Assembly: GCA_016714745.1 (NCBI GenBank)
Contig: JADKCG010000012.1
Span: 26,798-90,797, forward strand
DNA: 64,000 nt
Reading direction: 5' to 3'
Source: Elusimicrobiota bacterium
GTDB lineage: Bacteria > Elusimicrobiota > Elusimicrobia > FEN-1173
Program-made: the position numbers and the translations under genes
Part shown: piece by piece, positions 27,189 to 36,178 of the stretch
Numbering within the stretch: the stretch's first letter is position 1
Layout: each line of letters begins with the position of its first letter
The notes under the pieces: generated by a model
What the model saw: only the letters and a program-made list of their open reading frames with translations
Databases searched by the model: none
What the model was told of the DNA's origin: nothing

Positions 27189-28051
27189 CCCCCTCTCCTC
27201 TCTTTAGTGTGGTCATTCCGACTTTGGGGAACCATGACATCCTGTGGCGGATGTTGGAATTTCTCCATCAGACCGATCTCTCTGCGGCCGAGGTGATTGT
27301 CGTTTTTAACGGTCTCCTTCCCGATCGCAAAAGGGTGGAAGACGTTTTAACGTCGCGGTTTCCCAACGTTCGGTTCTTGTCTGCGCCCGAACCCTATGGA
27401 ATTGCGCGGGCCAATAATTTGGGAGCCCGCGCCGCCCAAGGGCGTTTCGTCGCTTTTTTGCACGACGACGTTCTCATTTATGAGCCCCGATGGTTGGCTC
27501 TGCTGACCGATATTTTGGAGCGGCGTTCCGATGTGGGGATGGTGGGCGGCAGTGAACCAAAATACACGGACCGGACCCCCGCGGAAGCCGGTGAATTGGA
27601 ACCCGGAGTGACGGAGTGTGATTGGTCCCCCACCCTTTCCGTGGCGCGTCGGGCCGATCTGGCGGTTTGTTCTTTTGATGAATTCTATCGGGTCGGTCTG
27701 GAAGACAAGGATTGGGCTCTCACTTTTCGCCGGCGGGGCCAGCGCGTGGTGTGTCGAAAGGTGGCCCATGAACACATAGGAACAAAAGGGTCGTATACTC
27801 TGCTCCTTCACAACCGCTCCCTATTGGATTATTACTCCAAGGAAGGCGTGCGGGAACGGTATTTTATGACAAAGAACAAGGACGTGTTGGCGGAACCATT
27901 CTGCCGTGCCGGGTGGAAAAAGTGGGGCCGCTGGGACCGGGATTGGCGCAAGACGTGGTGGATGAAACTCTATGTTCACTCCTTTTTTCTAAATCTTAAG
28001 TTTGGCCGGCATTGCGGTGGGCGGGGCGATCTTGGTCAGCCAAACGCGTAA
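27176..28051 (+). CDS. GT2 family glycosyltransferase
   Basis: A GT-A fold enzyme of about 291 residues, starting at ATG 27176 inside the 3' end of the acyltransferase. It shows FSVVIPTLGNHDILWRMLEFL, EVIVVFNGLL, ARANNLGARAAQGRFVAFLHDDVLIY (DXD-like HDD) and MVGGSEPKYTDR. The acceptor part contains FYRVGLEDKDWALTFRRRGQ, matching the 'ED.D' region of rhamnosyl- and galactosyl-type transferases. Its substrate is unknown. It is the last of the tight glycosyltransferase cluster; 115 bp separate it from the next gene. Confidence 0.82.
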   Translation: MATVTPSPLFSVVIPTLGNHDILWRMLEFLHQTDLSAAEVIVVFNGLLPDRKRVEDVLTSRFPNVRFLSAPEPYGIARANNLGARAAQGRFVAFLHDDVLIYEPRWLALLTDILERRSDVGMVGGSEPKYTDRTPAEAGELEPGVTECDWSPTLSVARRADLAVCSFDEFYRVGLEDKDWALTFRRRGQRVVCRKVAHEHIGTKGSYTLLLHNRSLLDYYSKEGVRERYFMTKNKDVLAEPFCRAGWKKWGRWDRDWRKTWWMKLYVHSFFLNLKFGRHCGGRGDLGQPNA

Positions 28052-28166
28052 TGTTTGGTTGGCGATGTTTCTCCTGTTGGGGGCCTCTGAATCCAAGGGG
28101 ACCGCGTCAGGAGAAAAGGATTCTCCATCCCTGTCTTGAAAGTAATAAAATCTTTTTAAAAGTGAG

Positions 28167-28727
28167 GTGGCGAACGTGATTGCACGGTGGCGAGTGTTTA
28201 TGGGGTTTGTGGCAGGGGTTGCTTTTTTGTTGTTGTCCCATGTATCCAGTTGGCCTCGGGCGTCGACAGGGTTGTTGATCTCTTTGCTGGGCCTCCTCAT
28301 CCGCGGGTGGGCGGCCGGCTATTTGGAGAAAGGAAAGCGTTTGGCTCAGGATGGCCCCTATGCGTGGGTGCGCCATCCCCTTTACACGGGGAGTTTTTTG
28401 ATGGCTTTCGGTTTCTGTCTGGCAGGAACCGGGGCCGTTCCTGTCGCGAGCGTGATTCTCTGGGCGATCTTTCTTTTCCTCTTCGGGTGGATTTATCCCC
28501 GCCGCATCGCCACAGAGGAACGGGACTTAGAGAAATATTTCGGCGACGCCTGGCGGCTGTTTACCGGTCGGAACAGCCGGTTCCTTCCCCGTCTGCATCC
28601 TTTCCGCCGCTCGGACGCGGACCGTTTCATGTGGGCGCGTTATCTGAAAAATAAAGAATACAACGCCACGGTCGGTTGGGTCGCGAGCGCCGCGGTGGTC
28701 ATTGTTAAAGGACTGACCGGACTGTGA
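28167..28727 (+). CDS. Isoprenylcysteine carboxyl methyltransferase-like membrane protein
   Basis: A 186-residue membrane protein of the ICMT/phospholipid methyltransferase fold. It has about four hydrophobic segments. The hallmark region reads GPYAWVRHPLYTGSFLMAFGF, with the RHP-Y-G signature, and ends with the conserved acidic TEERDLEKYFGDAW. Bacterial members methylate small lipids or unknown acceptors; it is not informative about substrate. Its stop overlaps the start of the next gene by 4 bp. Confidence 0.85.
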   Translation: MANVIARWRVFMGFVAGVAFLLLSHVSSWPRASTGLLISLLGLLIRGWAAGYLEKGKRLAQDGPYAWVRHPLYTGSFLMAFGFCLAGTGAVPVASVILWAIFLFLFGWIYPRRIATEERDLEKYFGDAWRLFTGRNSRFLPRLHPFRRSDADRFMWARYLKNKEYNATVGWVASAAVVIVKGLTGL

Positions 28728-29695
28728 CGTTTTCCCGTTGGGCGCTTGCCTTTTTTTTGTTGGGGCTCGGTCTGACGGTGAAGGGAGAAGAGGTCCCCGT
28801 TCCCGCGGCCCCGGCCTTTGCTTTTCAATGGAGGCAAGAAAACCCTCCCCCTTTTTTGGTGGGCGAATCCATCGTTTACGTCATAAAATACGGGATCATT
28901 CACGCCGGGTTTGCCACGCTGGAGATTTCTTCCACCGAGACGGTTTCTGGGAGAATGGCCTATAAGGTGACCTCCGAGGCGCGTACCAACAAGACCATGG
29001 ACGTTCTCTTCAAGGTCCGAGATTTAAACGAATCCTGGATCGATGCCCAAAGCCTTTGTTCGCTTCAATTTCGGCAGGACATCAAAGAGGGTCGATACAC
29101 CCGTCAAGTGGACACCGTCTACGATCATCCCGCGCGCCGGTTTGTGTATAAAAAAAAGCGGAAAGGAATCGAAACGGTCCATGAAGGGGCTATCCCGCCG
29201 TTTGTCCAGGACGTTCTTTCCAGCCTCTATTATCTTCGAACCCAGCCATTGGAAGTCGGAAAAAATTTCACCCTAGACGCCAACTCTGGCGCCACCACCT
29301 GGCCCCTGTCGGTCCATATCTTGGCCCGAGAAACCATGCGAGTCCCCGCTGGCCGCTTTGAATGTTTTCACATTGAGCCTGTCCTGGCCGGTGACGGCAT
29401 TTTTCAAGCCAGTGGCAAACTGGAAGTCTGGGTCACCCAATCGGTCCCCCACATCCCCGTCCTTCTTCGATCGAAAGTCGCCGTCGGCGCCTTCGACGCT
29501 GAAATGACAAATGCCCGGCCGGCGTCTCCCGTTTGCCCGAGCCGAGTCCTTCCCTGGCTCCATAGCCGGGATTTTTCTTTCATGGGGGAACCCCCGGCCC
29601 TGTCGCTGATCTCCTCGGTGTGCCGGCGTCTTGGCCCCCCTCCGAAAGGGAAAAGGAGCTCAATCGGCGATCCTGAATTTCTGGTTTTAGTATAA
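28724..29695 (+). CDS. DUF3108 domain periplasmic protein
   Basis: A 323-residue protein with an N-terminal signal sequence (FFLLGLGLTVKGEE). The DUF3108 fold is seen in FLVGESIVYVIKYGIIHAGFATLEI, VRDLNESWIDAQSLCSLQFRQDIKEG, FVQDVLSSLYYLRTQPLEVGK and VPAGRFECFHIEPVL. Members are beta-rich periplasmic proteins of unknown role, often near envelope genes. After GAFDAEMTNAR the last 50 residues are Pro/Arg/Ser rich and unlike the family, so a late frameshift is possible. A TATAAT at 29689-29694 lies in its 3' end, before the next gene. Confidence 0.75.
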   Translation: MTFSRWALAFFLLGLGLTVKGEEVPVPAAPAFAFQWRQENPPPFLVGESIVYVIKYGIIHAGFATLEISSTETVSGRMAYKVTSEARTNKTMDVLFKVRDLNESWIDAQSLCSLQFRQDIKEGRYTRQVDTVYDHPARRFVYKKKRKGIETVHEGAIPPFVQDVLSSLYYLRTQPLEVGKNFTLDANSGATTWPLSVHILARETMRVPAGRFECFHIEPVLAGDGIFQASGKLEVWVTQSVPHIPVLLRSKVAVGAFDAEMTNARPASPVCPSRVLPWLHSRDFSFMGEPPALSLISSVCRRLGPPPKGKRSSIGDPEFLVLV

Positions 29696-29743
29696 TCCGC
29701 CTAGTCTTACACGCGAAAATCGAGCCCCAGGAGGCGATTCCCC

Positions 29744-30373
29744 ATGGACCAAGAACTCTCATTCAAAGTTGCGTTGTCGGAAGGTTGGCGGGTGACCAAA
29801 AGCCGATTTCCCTTGATGTTGGCTTACCTCGGGACCCTTTTGGCTCTCGGGGTTGTTCGGTTTGTTATAGAAAAGCCGATCGATTCCACCGCGCTCAAAG
29901 TTATTTTGGGGCTTGGGTTTCAGGTCCTCAACTGGTTTTTGACTTTCAACGCCTTGGGTGTTTCGATTAAACTTATCGACGGAAAAGAGGTCGCATACGC
30001 GGACTTTTGGCGGCCGCAAAGCAATTTCTGGTTCTATGTTTTGGCGACGCTTTTGTACGGCTTCATCATCGCTGGGGGAACTCTTCTCCTGATTGTCCCG
30101 GGGATCATTTTTGGACTCATGTTCATGTTTTACGGGTATGTGATGGTGGAGAAAAGTCTTGGCCCCATCGAGGCGCTCAAAGAAAGCAAACGGTTGACCC
30201 GCGGGGTTAAGTGGGACCTCTTCCTCTTTTCTCTGATCGCCATTGGCTTGAACATTTTAGGCGTTATGGCCTTGTTGGTCGGTGTGTTGGCCACGATGGC
30301 GGTGACCTATCTCGCCTTGGCCCATCTGTATCGTCAACGCACCCGTGCTCTGGAGTCGATTTCCGCGGCATGA
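29744..30373 (+). CDS. Integral membrane protein (DUF975-like)
   Basis: A 209-residue protein with five or six predicted membrane helices, including FPLMLAYLGTLLALGVVRFV, IIAGGTLLLIVPGIIFGLMF and LFSLIAIGLNILGVMALLVG. The layout, an amphipathic N-terminus (FKVALSEGWRVTKS) and a GPIEALKESKRLTRG loop between helices, resembles DUF975/glycerophosphodiester-phosphodiesterase membrane-domain proteins. The function is unknown. A ribosome binding site (CAGGAGG) precedes the ATG. The next gene overlaps its stop by 4 bp. Confidence 0.7.
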   Translation: MDQELSFKVALSEGWRVTKSRFPLMLAYLGTLLALGVVRFVIEKPIDSTALKVILGLGFQVLNWFLTFNALGVSIKLIDGKEVAYADFWRPQSNFWFYVLATLLYGFIIAGGTLLLIVPGIIFGLMFMFYGYVMVEKSLGPIEALKESKRLTRGVKWDLFLFSLIAIGLNILGVMALLVGVLATMAVTYLALAHLYRQRTRALESISAA

Positions 30374-31338
30374 CCGAACTCGCCCCTCGCGTTAAGTCGT
30401 TTCAGGGGTTGCCCGTGCTTGTGGTCGGTGACCTGATGGTCGACCGATACATCCGTGGGGCGGTGAGCCGTCTTTCCCCTGAGGCGCCGGTGCCCGTGGT
30501 GGACGTCCAGCATGAAGAGTTTATGCCCGGGGGCGCCGGCAATGTGGCGGCCAACATGGCCGCCCTGGGCGGTCGCCCCATTCTGGTCTCTTTGGTGGGC
30601 GAAGATTCGGATGGTGAACGCCTTCTGGCCACTCTGCGGGACCGCGGGGTGGACGTCTCCGGCGTCGTGTCCGACGCCTCCCGGCCCACCATCCTCAAAA
30701 CCCGGGTGCTCGCGGGCCATCAGCAGGTCGTTCGGTTCGATCGGGAAAATCGCGCGGCCTTTCCCCACGGGCTCGTGGCCCGAATCTTGGCCAGTGTGAA
30801 GGAGCGATTGTCCCAGGCCAAAGGTGTTGTCCTCTCGGATTACGGAAAGGGGATGGTGAGCGCTCGCCTCTTGAAAAGCGTTTTAGGATGGGCGCATCGG
30901 CAAGGCAAGCTCGTGACGGTGGACCCCAAAATTGAACATTTCTTAAGTTATCGGGGCGTCGATTGCATCACGCCGAATTTGAAAGAGGCCACGGAAGGCG
31001 TTCGTGCGTTTCCTCCCAAGACCGATGACGAGGTGGATGAACTGGGCCGACGGATTTTGCGTCGTCTTCGCTGTCATTCGGTTTTGATTACACGAAGCGA
31101 GCGGGGCATGAGTCTCTATCGCGAAAGCAAACCGCCGCTCCATATCCCATCTCAGGCCCGGGAAGTATTTGACGTGACCGGCGCCGGCGACACGGTGATC
31201 GCCACCTTGAGCTTGGCTTTGGCGGGAGGCGTTTCTCTGGCGGACGCGGCGCGAATGTCTAATGCGGCGGCGGGGGTCGTGGTGGCTAAACTCGGTACGG
31301 CCACCGTCAGTCCCGCCGAACTGCGAAAAGCGTTATGA
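30370..31338 (+). CDS. D-glycero-beta-D-manno-heptose-7-phosphate kinase (HldE N-domain type)
   Basis: A PfkB-family sugar kinase of about 322 residues, matching the kinase half of HldE (RfaE1). It makes the bisphosphate intermediate of ADP-heptose, the donor for the two GT9 enzymes upstream. Visible: LVVGDLMVDRYIRGAVSRLSPEAPVPVV, FMPGGAGNVAANMAALGG, VVLSDYGKGMV, and the PfkB signature FDVTGAGDTVIATLSLALAGG. The adenylyltransferase half is absent, so the split form is used. The start at 30370 gives an ATGA overlap with the previous gene. Confidence 0.9.
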   Translation: MTELAPRVKSFQGLPVLVVGDLMVDRYIRGAVSRLSPEAPVPVVDVQHEEFMPGGAGNVAANMAALGGRPILVSLVGEDSDGERLLATLRDRGVDVSGVVSDASRPTILKTRVLAGHQQVVRFDRENRAAFPHGLVARILASVKERLSQAKGVVLSDYGKGMVSARLLKSVLGWAHRQGKLVTVDPKIEHFLSYRGVDCITPNLKEATEGVRAFPPKTDDEVDELGRRILRRLRCHSVLITRSERGMSLYRESKPPLHIPSQAREVFDVTGAGDTVIATLSLALAGGVSLADAARMSNAAAGVVVAKLGTATVSPAELRKAL

Positions 31339-32078
31339 ACGTCCTGGGGGTCATCCCCGCCCGATTTGCGGCCCAACGGTTTCCCGGCAAACCGCTGGCG
31401 TCCATTGCCGGGCGGCCCATGATCTGGTGGGTATGGAACGCCGCTCAGAAGGCGTTGCCCCGGGTCGTGGTGGCCACAGACGATCGACGCATTGTGGAAA
31501 CGGTTCGGCGTTTTGGTGGTGAGGCGATGCTGACTTCGGATCAGTGCCGGAGCGGAACCGATCGTGTGGCGGAAGTCGCCCGTAAAATCAAGGCCGGCCT
31601 CTATTTAAATATTCAAGGGGACGAGCCCCTCATGACCGCTCGGACCTTGTGGAAGGTTTTGGCGCTCCACGCGGATCGGTCTGTTTGTCTCGGCACGGTG
31701 GCCACGGTTCTAACGCCTTTGGATTGGATTGATCCCAACGCGGTCAAGGTGTTGGTGGACAAACGAGGCGATTCCCTCTATTTTTCCCGATCCCCCTTGC
31801 CCTATTTCCGGGACGGAGCGCCCAAAGCGCCGCCGCCCAACAAATTATTGTTTAAGCATCTGGGGGTATACTCCTATCGGCCGGAGACATTGCGGGCCTT
31901 TGTCCGTTGGCCGGCCGGCTTTTTTGAAACCGCGGAAAAGTTGGAACAACTGCGCGCCTTGGAAAACGGGGTCCGGATTCGGGTCGCGGTCACTCCCGAC
32001 GATTCCATTGGTGTGGATCTCCCCGGGAATGTGGCCCGGGTAGAGAAAATTTTGAAACGGCGGGGCACAGCGTCGTGA
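31335..32078 (+). CDS. kdsB: 3-deoxy-manno-octulosonate cytidylyltransferase
   Basis: Activates Kdo as CMP-Kdo, the donor for WaaA encoded upstream. The 247-residue length is normal. Motifs: GVIPARFAAQRFPGKPLASIAGRPMIWWV, VVVATDDRRIVETVRRFGG, LTSDQCRSGTDRVAEVA, LNIQGDEPLMT, and LYFSRSPLPYFRD with KHLGVYSYRPETL. It overlaps the heptose kinase by 4 bp, and pyrG, which makes the CTP it consumes, follows directly. Confidence 0.95.
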   Translation: MNVLGVIPARFAAQRFPGKPLASIAGRPMIWWVWNAAQKALPRVVVATDDRRIVETVRRFGGEAMLTSDQCRSGTDRVAEVARKIKAGLYLNIQGDEPLMTARTLWKVLALHADRSVCLGTVATVLTPLDWIDPNAVKVLVDKRGDSLYFSRSPLPYFRDGAPKAPPPNKLLFKHLGVYSYRPETLRAFVRWPAGFFETAEKLEQLRALENGVRIRVAVTPDDSIGVDLPGNVARVEKILKRRGTAS

Positions 32079-32107
32079 ATCCGTCATCCGATGGGAAGGG
32101 GGGGGCG

Positions 32108-33706
32108 ATGGCGAAGTTTATTTTCGTGACGGGCGGGGTGGTCAGTTCGTTGGGCAAGGGGATCGCGGCGTCGTCTTTGGGGCGACTTCTGAAATCGCGC
32201 GGGTTGAACGTGACCATGATCAAGCTGGATCCGTATCTGAACGTGGATCCGGGAACCATGAGCCCTTATCAGCACGGAGAAGTCTACGTGACCGAAGACG
32301 GGGCGGAAACGGATTTGGATTTGGGCCATTACGAACGTTTTATCGACGTGGACATGACACGAGACAATAACGCCACCTCGGGGCAGATTTACGAAACGGT
32401 GCTCGCAAAAGAACGGCGGGGCGAGTTTTTGGGCAAGACCGTCCAAGTCATTCCTCACATCACCAACGAAATCAAAAGCCGTCTTTTTCGCGTGGCCAAG
32501 GGCCGGGACATCGTGATCGTCGAGGTAGGGGGGACGGTCGGCGACATCGAGTCGTTGCCGTTTCTTGAATCCATCCGCCAGATGCGAATCGATGCCGGGC
32601 GGGACAACGTCCTGTACATCCATCTCACCCTCGTGCCCTACATCAAAGCCGCTGAGGAACTGAAAACGAAACCGACCCAGCATTCGGTCGGCAAACTGCG
32701 GGAAATTGGGATCGAGCCCGACATTATTATTTGCCGCACCGACCGTCCCCTGGGTCCAGACATTCGGGAAAAAATCGCCCTGTTCTCCAGCGTCCCGAAA
32801 GATGCGGTGATCGAAGCGGTGGACGCGGACACGATTTACGACGTGCCGTTAATGTTTGAACGACAAGGGTTGGATGAACTGGTGCTGATGCTTCTTCGCC
32901 AACGTAGCCCCGCCAAAGACCTCTCCTCTTGGAAAGAAATGGTGGAGAAAATCCGTAACCCCCTTCACCACGTGACCATCGGCGTGGCCGGGAAATACGT
33001 GGAACTTAAAGACGCGTATAAGTCCATCGGCGAAGCGCTTTTGCACGGGGGGCTGGCCAACGACGCCAAGGTGGTTGTGAAATACCTCGACGTGGAAGAC
33101 AAGACCTTGGAAGCCCAGCTCCTGCAAGTGGACGGTATTTTAATCCCGGGGGGGTTCGGCGACCGGGGCGTGGAAGGGAAGATCTCTGTGGCCAAGTTCG
33201 CTCGGGAACATCAAATTCCGTTTTTTGGAATTTGTTTGGGCATGCAATGCGCGGTGATTGAGGTGGCTCGCCATTTGGCCAAAATGCCGAAAGCCCATTC
33301 CACCGAATTTGCGCCCAAAACCCCGTTCCCTGTTGTCGATCTGATGGGAGAACAGAAAAAAATTTCCCAGATGGGAGGGTCCATGCGGTTGGGCGTCTAT
33401 CCCTGTCGTCTCAAGTCGGGGTCTTTGGCGCAAAAAGCGTACGGGCGGGAGTTGATCCACGAACGCCATCGCCATCGCTATGAGTTAAATAACAAATACC
33501 GCAAAGCGCTCGAGAAAGCGGGGCTCCGCGTGGTCGGCGAATATCCAAGACTCCATCTGGCGGAAGCGGTGGAATTCAAAAACCATCCCTGGTACGTGGC
33601 GGTTCAATACCATCCCGAACTGAAATCGCGACCCTTGCATCCTCACCCGTTGTTCAAAGCGTTCATCGCCGCCGCCCTCCACAGGCTCTCTCCCCGGCAC
33701 GGATAA
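32108..33706 (+). CDS. pyrG: CTP synthase
   Basis: Converts UTP, ATP and glutamine to CTP. The start at 32108 matches the family (MAKFIFVTGGVVSSLGKGI); a GTG at 32075 that overlaps kdsB would add 11 residues. About 532 residues. The synthetase half contains KLDPYLNVDPGTMSPYQHGEVYV, EDGAETDLDLGHYERF and VEVGGTVGDIES. The glutaminase half contains LIPGGFGDRG, FFGICLGMQ with the catalytic Cys, and the QYHPELKSRP His/Glu pair. The kdsB-pyrG pairing is common. Confidence 0.97.
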   Translation: MAKFIFVTGGVVSSLGKGIAASSLGRLLKSRGLNVTMIKLDPYLNVDPGTMSPYQHGEVYVTEDGAETDLDLGHYERFIDVDMTRDNNATSGQIYETVLAKERRGEFLGKTVQVIPHITNEIKSRLFRVAKGRDIVIVEVGGTVGDIESLPFLESIRQMRIDAGRDNVLYIHLTLVPYIKAAEELKTKPTQHSVGKLREIGIEPDIIICRTDRPLGPDIREKIALFSSVPKDAVIEAVDADTIYDVPLMFERQGLDELVLMLLRQRSPAKDLSSWKEMVEKIRNPLHHVTIGVAGKYVELKDAYKSIGEALLHGGLANDAKVVVKYLDVEDKTLEAQLLQVDGILIPGGFGDRGVEGKISVAKFAREHQIPFFGICLGMQCAVIEVARHLAKMPKAHSTEFAPKTPFPVVDLMGEQKKISQMGGSMRLGVYPCRLKSGSLAQKAYGRELIHERHRHRYELNNKYRKALEKAGLRVVGEYPRLHLAEAVEFKNHPWYVAVQYHPELKSRPLHPHPLFKAFIAAALHRLSPRHG

Positions 33707-34233
33707 TGAGGTTTCGCTGGGCCTGGGGAGTCCCCCTGCTCTCTCTGGCGTGGGGCGGGCTGGTTTTCTTTCATGTCCATCGGTATTTTGATCTGAATCG
33801 GACAGAGCTCTTTCGCCAGGAAGGGCGGCGCCTGGTCGTTCTTTGGGCGGAGCGGATCGCCGAGACGGAAGACCCCCCGGAACGGGAAAGGATGCTTCGG
33901 CGATTTTCCGGGGAGAGGGATTCACGGTCGGCGACTCTTCTCGACGATCAGGGCCAAATATTGTTGACCGTGGGGGATTCTTCCCCGCCGCCGCCCCGCC
34001 TTCCCCTTTCCGAACCGGCAGACCGACCCCGGGAGGGAGACCGGTGGGACTATTGGGCGCCGCTTTGGATCGACGGGCGGCGCGCGGGATACCTGGCCTG
34101 GGTCCGTGACTCTTCCGCCCTAAAAAAGGACCGCGCTCACGTCCGGCGGGGGCTCTTGGCCGCGGGAGCCTGGGCGGCCGCCTTGGGATGTCTCGGGACC
34201 GTTTTGGCCTGCCGTTCCCCGCAAGCATCATAA
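33706..34233 (+). CDS. Membrane-anchored hypothetical protein
   Basis: I do not recognise a family. The 175-residue protein starts at an ATG overlapping the pyrG stop. It has an N-terminal membrane helix (WGVPLLSLAWGGLVFFHVH), an extracytoplasmic region of about 120 residues, and a second hydrophobic helix at the C-terminus (LLAAGAWAAALGCLGTVLAC). The outline resembles the sensor portion of a histidine kinase without the kinase. LLDDQGQILLTVGD and WDYWAPLWIDGRRAGYLAWV fit a small PAS/Cache-like sensor domain. It may be the remnant of a larger protein. Confidence 0.5.
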   Translation: MRFRWAWGVPLLSLAWGGLVFFHVHRYFDLNRTELFRQEGRRLVVLWAERIAETEDPPERERMLRRFSGERDSRSATLLDDQGQILLTVGDSSPPPPRLPLSEPADRPREGDRWDYWAPLWIDGRRAGYLAWVRDSSALKKDRAHVRRGLLAAGAWAAALGCLGTVLACRSPQAS

Positions 34234-34279
34234 AAACTCTGGACAATTTTCCGTTCTGGGGTTAAATACGTATTAGCCT

Positions 34280-36106
34280 ATGACCTCTCGCCCCATCAAC
34301 GGTCGAAAATCCGCCCAAGACGTTCTCTTGGAAGCCCGTCTTATTTCTCCTGAAAACATGGCCTTGGCCGAGAAAGAAGCCGAAAAATCGGGCCGGCCCG
34401 TCCAACAAATCGTTGTGGAAAAAAAGTGGGCGGACAAAGTGGACGTCCTCCAAGTTCTCTCGCGCGAATGGCGCACGCGGGCGGTGGACTTGGCCGAAAT
34501 GGAAATCGATCCGGAAGTCGTTCGCCTGTTGCCCGAATCTGTCACGCGAAAGCAATGGGTGGTCCCCTTTGCCAAAGAAGACCAAGTCCTCCTTTTGGCC
34601 ATGGCCGATCCTCGGGATTTCATGGTCTTGGAGGACATCCACATCAAGACGGGGTTGGAAGTCCAACGGTATTTGGCCATGCCGGAAGACATTTTACGGG
34701 AATTGGACAAAGTCTACGGAATCTCTGGAAGCGGGCAGGGGGCGGAACTTCTCCGTTCAGTGACAGACGCGGTGATCCCGGACGTCGACGGAACCCTGGC
34801 ACGGATGCAGGAAAAAACCGATGTGACCGAGGTGGACGCTTCCGCGCCTGAGGTCGAAAAGATCGTGAACGGGATCATCCTCTCCGCGTTGGGCCAAAAA
34901 TCGTCGGACATTCACATTGAACCTTTTGAGGATCCCGCCGGACGGACGTCCCGTGTGCTGGTGCGATTTCGCGTCGATGGATTTTTAAAAGCGGCGACCT
35001 TCCAAATCCCCTGGACGTACCGAAGCGCGGTGATCGCGAAGATTAAGATCATGACGAATTCCATGAACATCACGGAACGGCGCATTCCCCAGTCGGGCCG
35101 AATTCAAGTGATGGCCAAGGGAAACCCCATCGAGTTTCGGGTGGAGATCGTGCCCACGGTGTACGGCGAATCTGTTGTCATGCGGATATTGGATCGGAAG
35201 GCCGTTCAGGTGGATATTCATAAACTGGGGTTTTTCCCGGAAACGCTGGATCGATATTTGGGGCTCATGGCGGGCGTGGGAGGGAAAAAGAATTTTGGCA
35301 TTGTCCTCGTTTGCGGGCCCACAGGGTCGGGGAAATCCACCACGCTCTACGCGTCGTTGAACCACATCAACCGGCCGGACATTAAAATCCTCACAGCCGA
35401 GAACCCTGTGGAATACAACCTTGACGGCATCGTTCAGGTTCAGGTCAATCCGGATTTGAAGCTTGGGGAAGACAAGTGTTTCGATTTCGCGACGGCGCTC
35501 CGATCGTTCCTCCGGCTGGACCCGGACGTCATCATGGTGGGAGAAATCCGGGATCAGGAAACCGCTCATATCGCCATGGAAGCCGCCATGACCGGCCACT
35601 TGGTCTTTTCAACAATTCACACAAACGATGCGACGTCCACCGTGACGCGGTTGGTCGACATGGGCATCCCCGCGTTCATGGTGGCCAGCACGCTCAAGTG
35701 CGTGCTGGCCCAACGCCTTTGTCGACGCATTTGCCCCGATTGTAAAACGCCGCGTGCGCCGTCTGTGGAGGAAGTGGAAATATTTAAATCCAACCACGTT
35801 TCCTTGCCGCCGGGGGCGCAGATTTATCAAGGCGCGGGGTGCCGCACCTGCAACGGGGCGGGGTTTAAAGGCCGCTTAGGAATTCATGAACTGTTGGTGA
35901 TCGATGACGTCGTTCGGGGAAGCATGCTAAAAGAGATGACGGCCGATTCCATCCGGGACGCGGCCATGGATAAATCGCCCCAAAAAATGAGGACCATCTT
36001 GATGGATGGGTTCCAAAAAGTTCTTGAAGGCAACACCACCGTCCGTGAAGTGTTGGGCGGCGCCTCCGAAGTGGCTGAAGATGCCGTTAAAAAACCCGCG
36101 CACTAA
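34280..36106 (+). CDS. GspE/PilB-family secretion or pilus assembly ATPase
   Basis: A 608-residue cytosolic ATPase that drives type II secretion or type IV pilus extension. The N-terminal T2SSE_N-like domain (residues about 10-150) precedes the core. Core motifs are SDIHIEPFEDPAGR, the Walker A GPTGSGKSTTLYAS at about residue 351, the Asp box ILTAENPVEYNLDGIVQVQVN, the Walker B region DPDVIMVGEIRDQETAHIA, and the His box TGHLVFSTIHTNDATSTVTRL. A tetracysteine zinc site is present (CRRICPDC ... CRTCNGAGFKGR). The other pilus or secretion genes are not nearby, so GspE versus PilB cannot be decided. Confidence 0.9.
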   Translation: MTSRPINGRKSAQDVLLEARLISPENMALAEKEAEKSGRPVQQIVVEKKWADKVDVLQVLSREWRTRAVDLAEMEIDPEVVRLLPESVTRKQWVVPFAKEDQVLLLAMADPRDFMVLEDIHIKTGLEVQRYLAMPEDILRELDKVYGISGSGQGAELLRSVTDAVIPDVDGTLARMQEKTDVTEVDASAPEVEKIVNGIILSALGQKSSDIHIEPFEDPAGRTSRVLVRFRVDGFLKAATFQIPWTYRSAVIAKIKIMTNSMNITERRIPQSGRIQVMAKGNPIEFRVEIVPTVYGESVVMRILDRKAVQVDIHKLGFFPETLDRYLGLMAGVGGKKNFGIVLVCGPTGSGKSTTLYASLNHINRPDIKILTAENPVEYNLDGIVQVQVNPDLKLGEDKCFDFATALRSFLRLDPDVIMVGEIRDQETAHIAMEAAMTGHLVFSTIHTNDATSTVTRLVDMGIPAFMVASTLKCVLAQRLCRRICPDCKTPRAPSVEEVEIFKSNHVSLPPGAQIYQGAGCRTCNGAGFKGRLGIHELLVIDDVVRGSMLKEMTADSIRDAAMDKSPQKMRTILMDGFQKVLEGNTTVREVLGGASEVAEDAVKKPAH

Positions 36107-36178
36107 TTTCACAGCGAGGGCTCGTCCTCCGCGCACGGTTTTGGCCGGGATCCCAAGGGTTGATCCGGGCTCGTTCTT

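Noticed and set aside
30211..30369. N-terminal extension of the heptose kinase
   Set aside because: It is the shadow of the preceding membrane protein; the kinase family starts near 30370, where an ATGA overlap is found.
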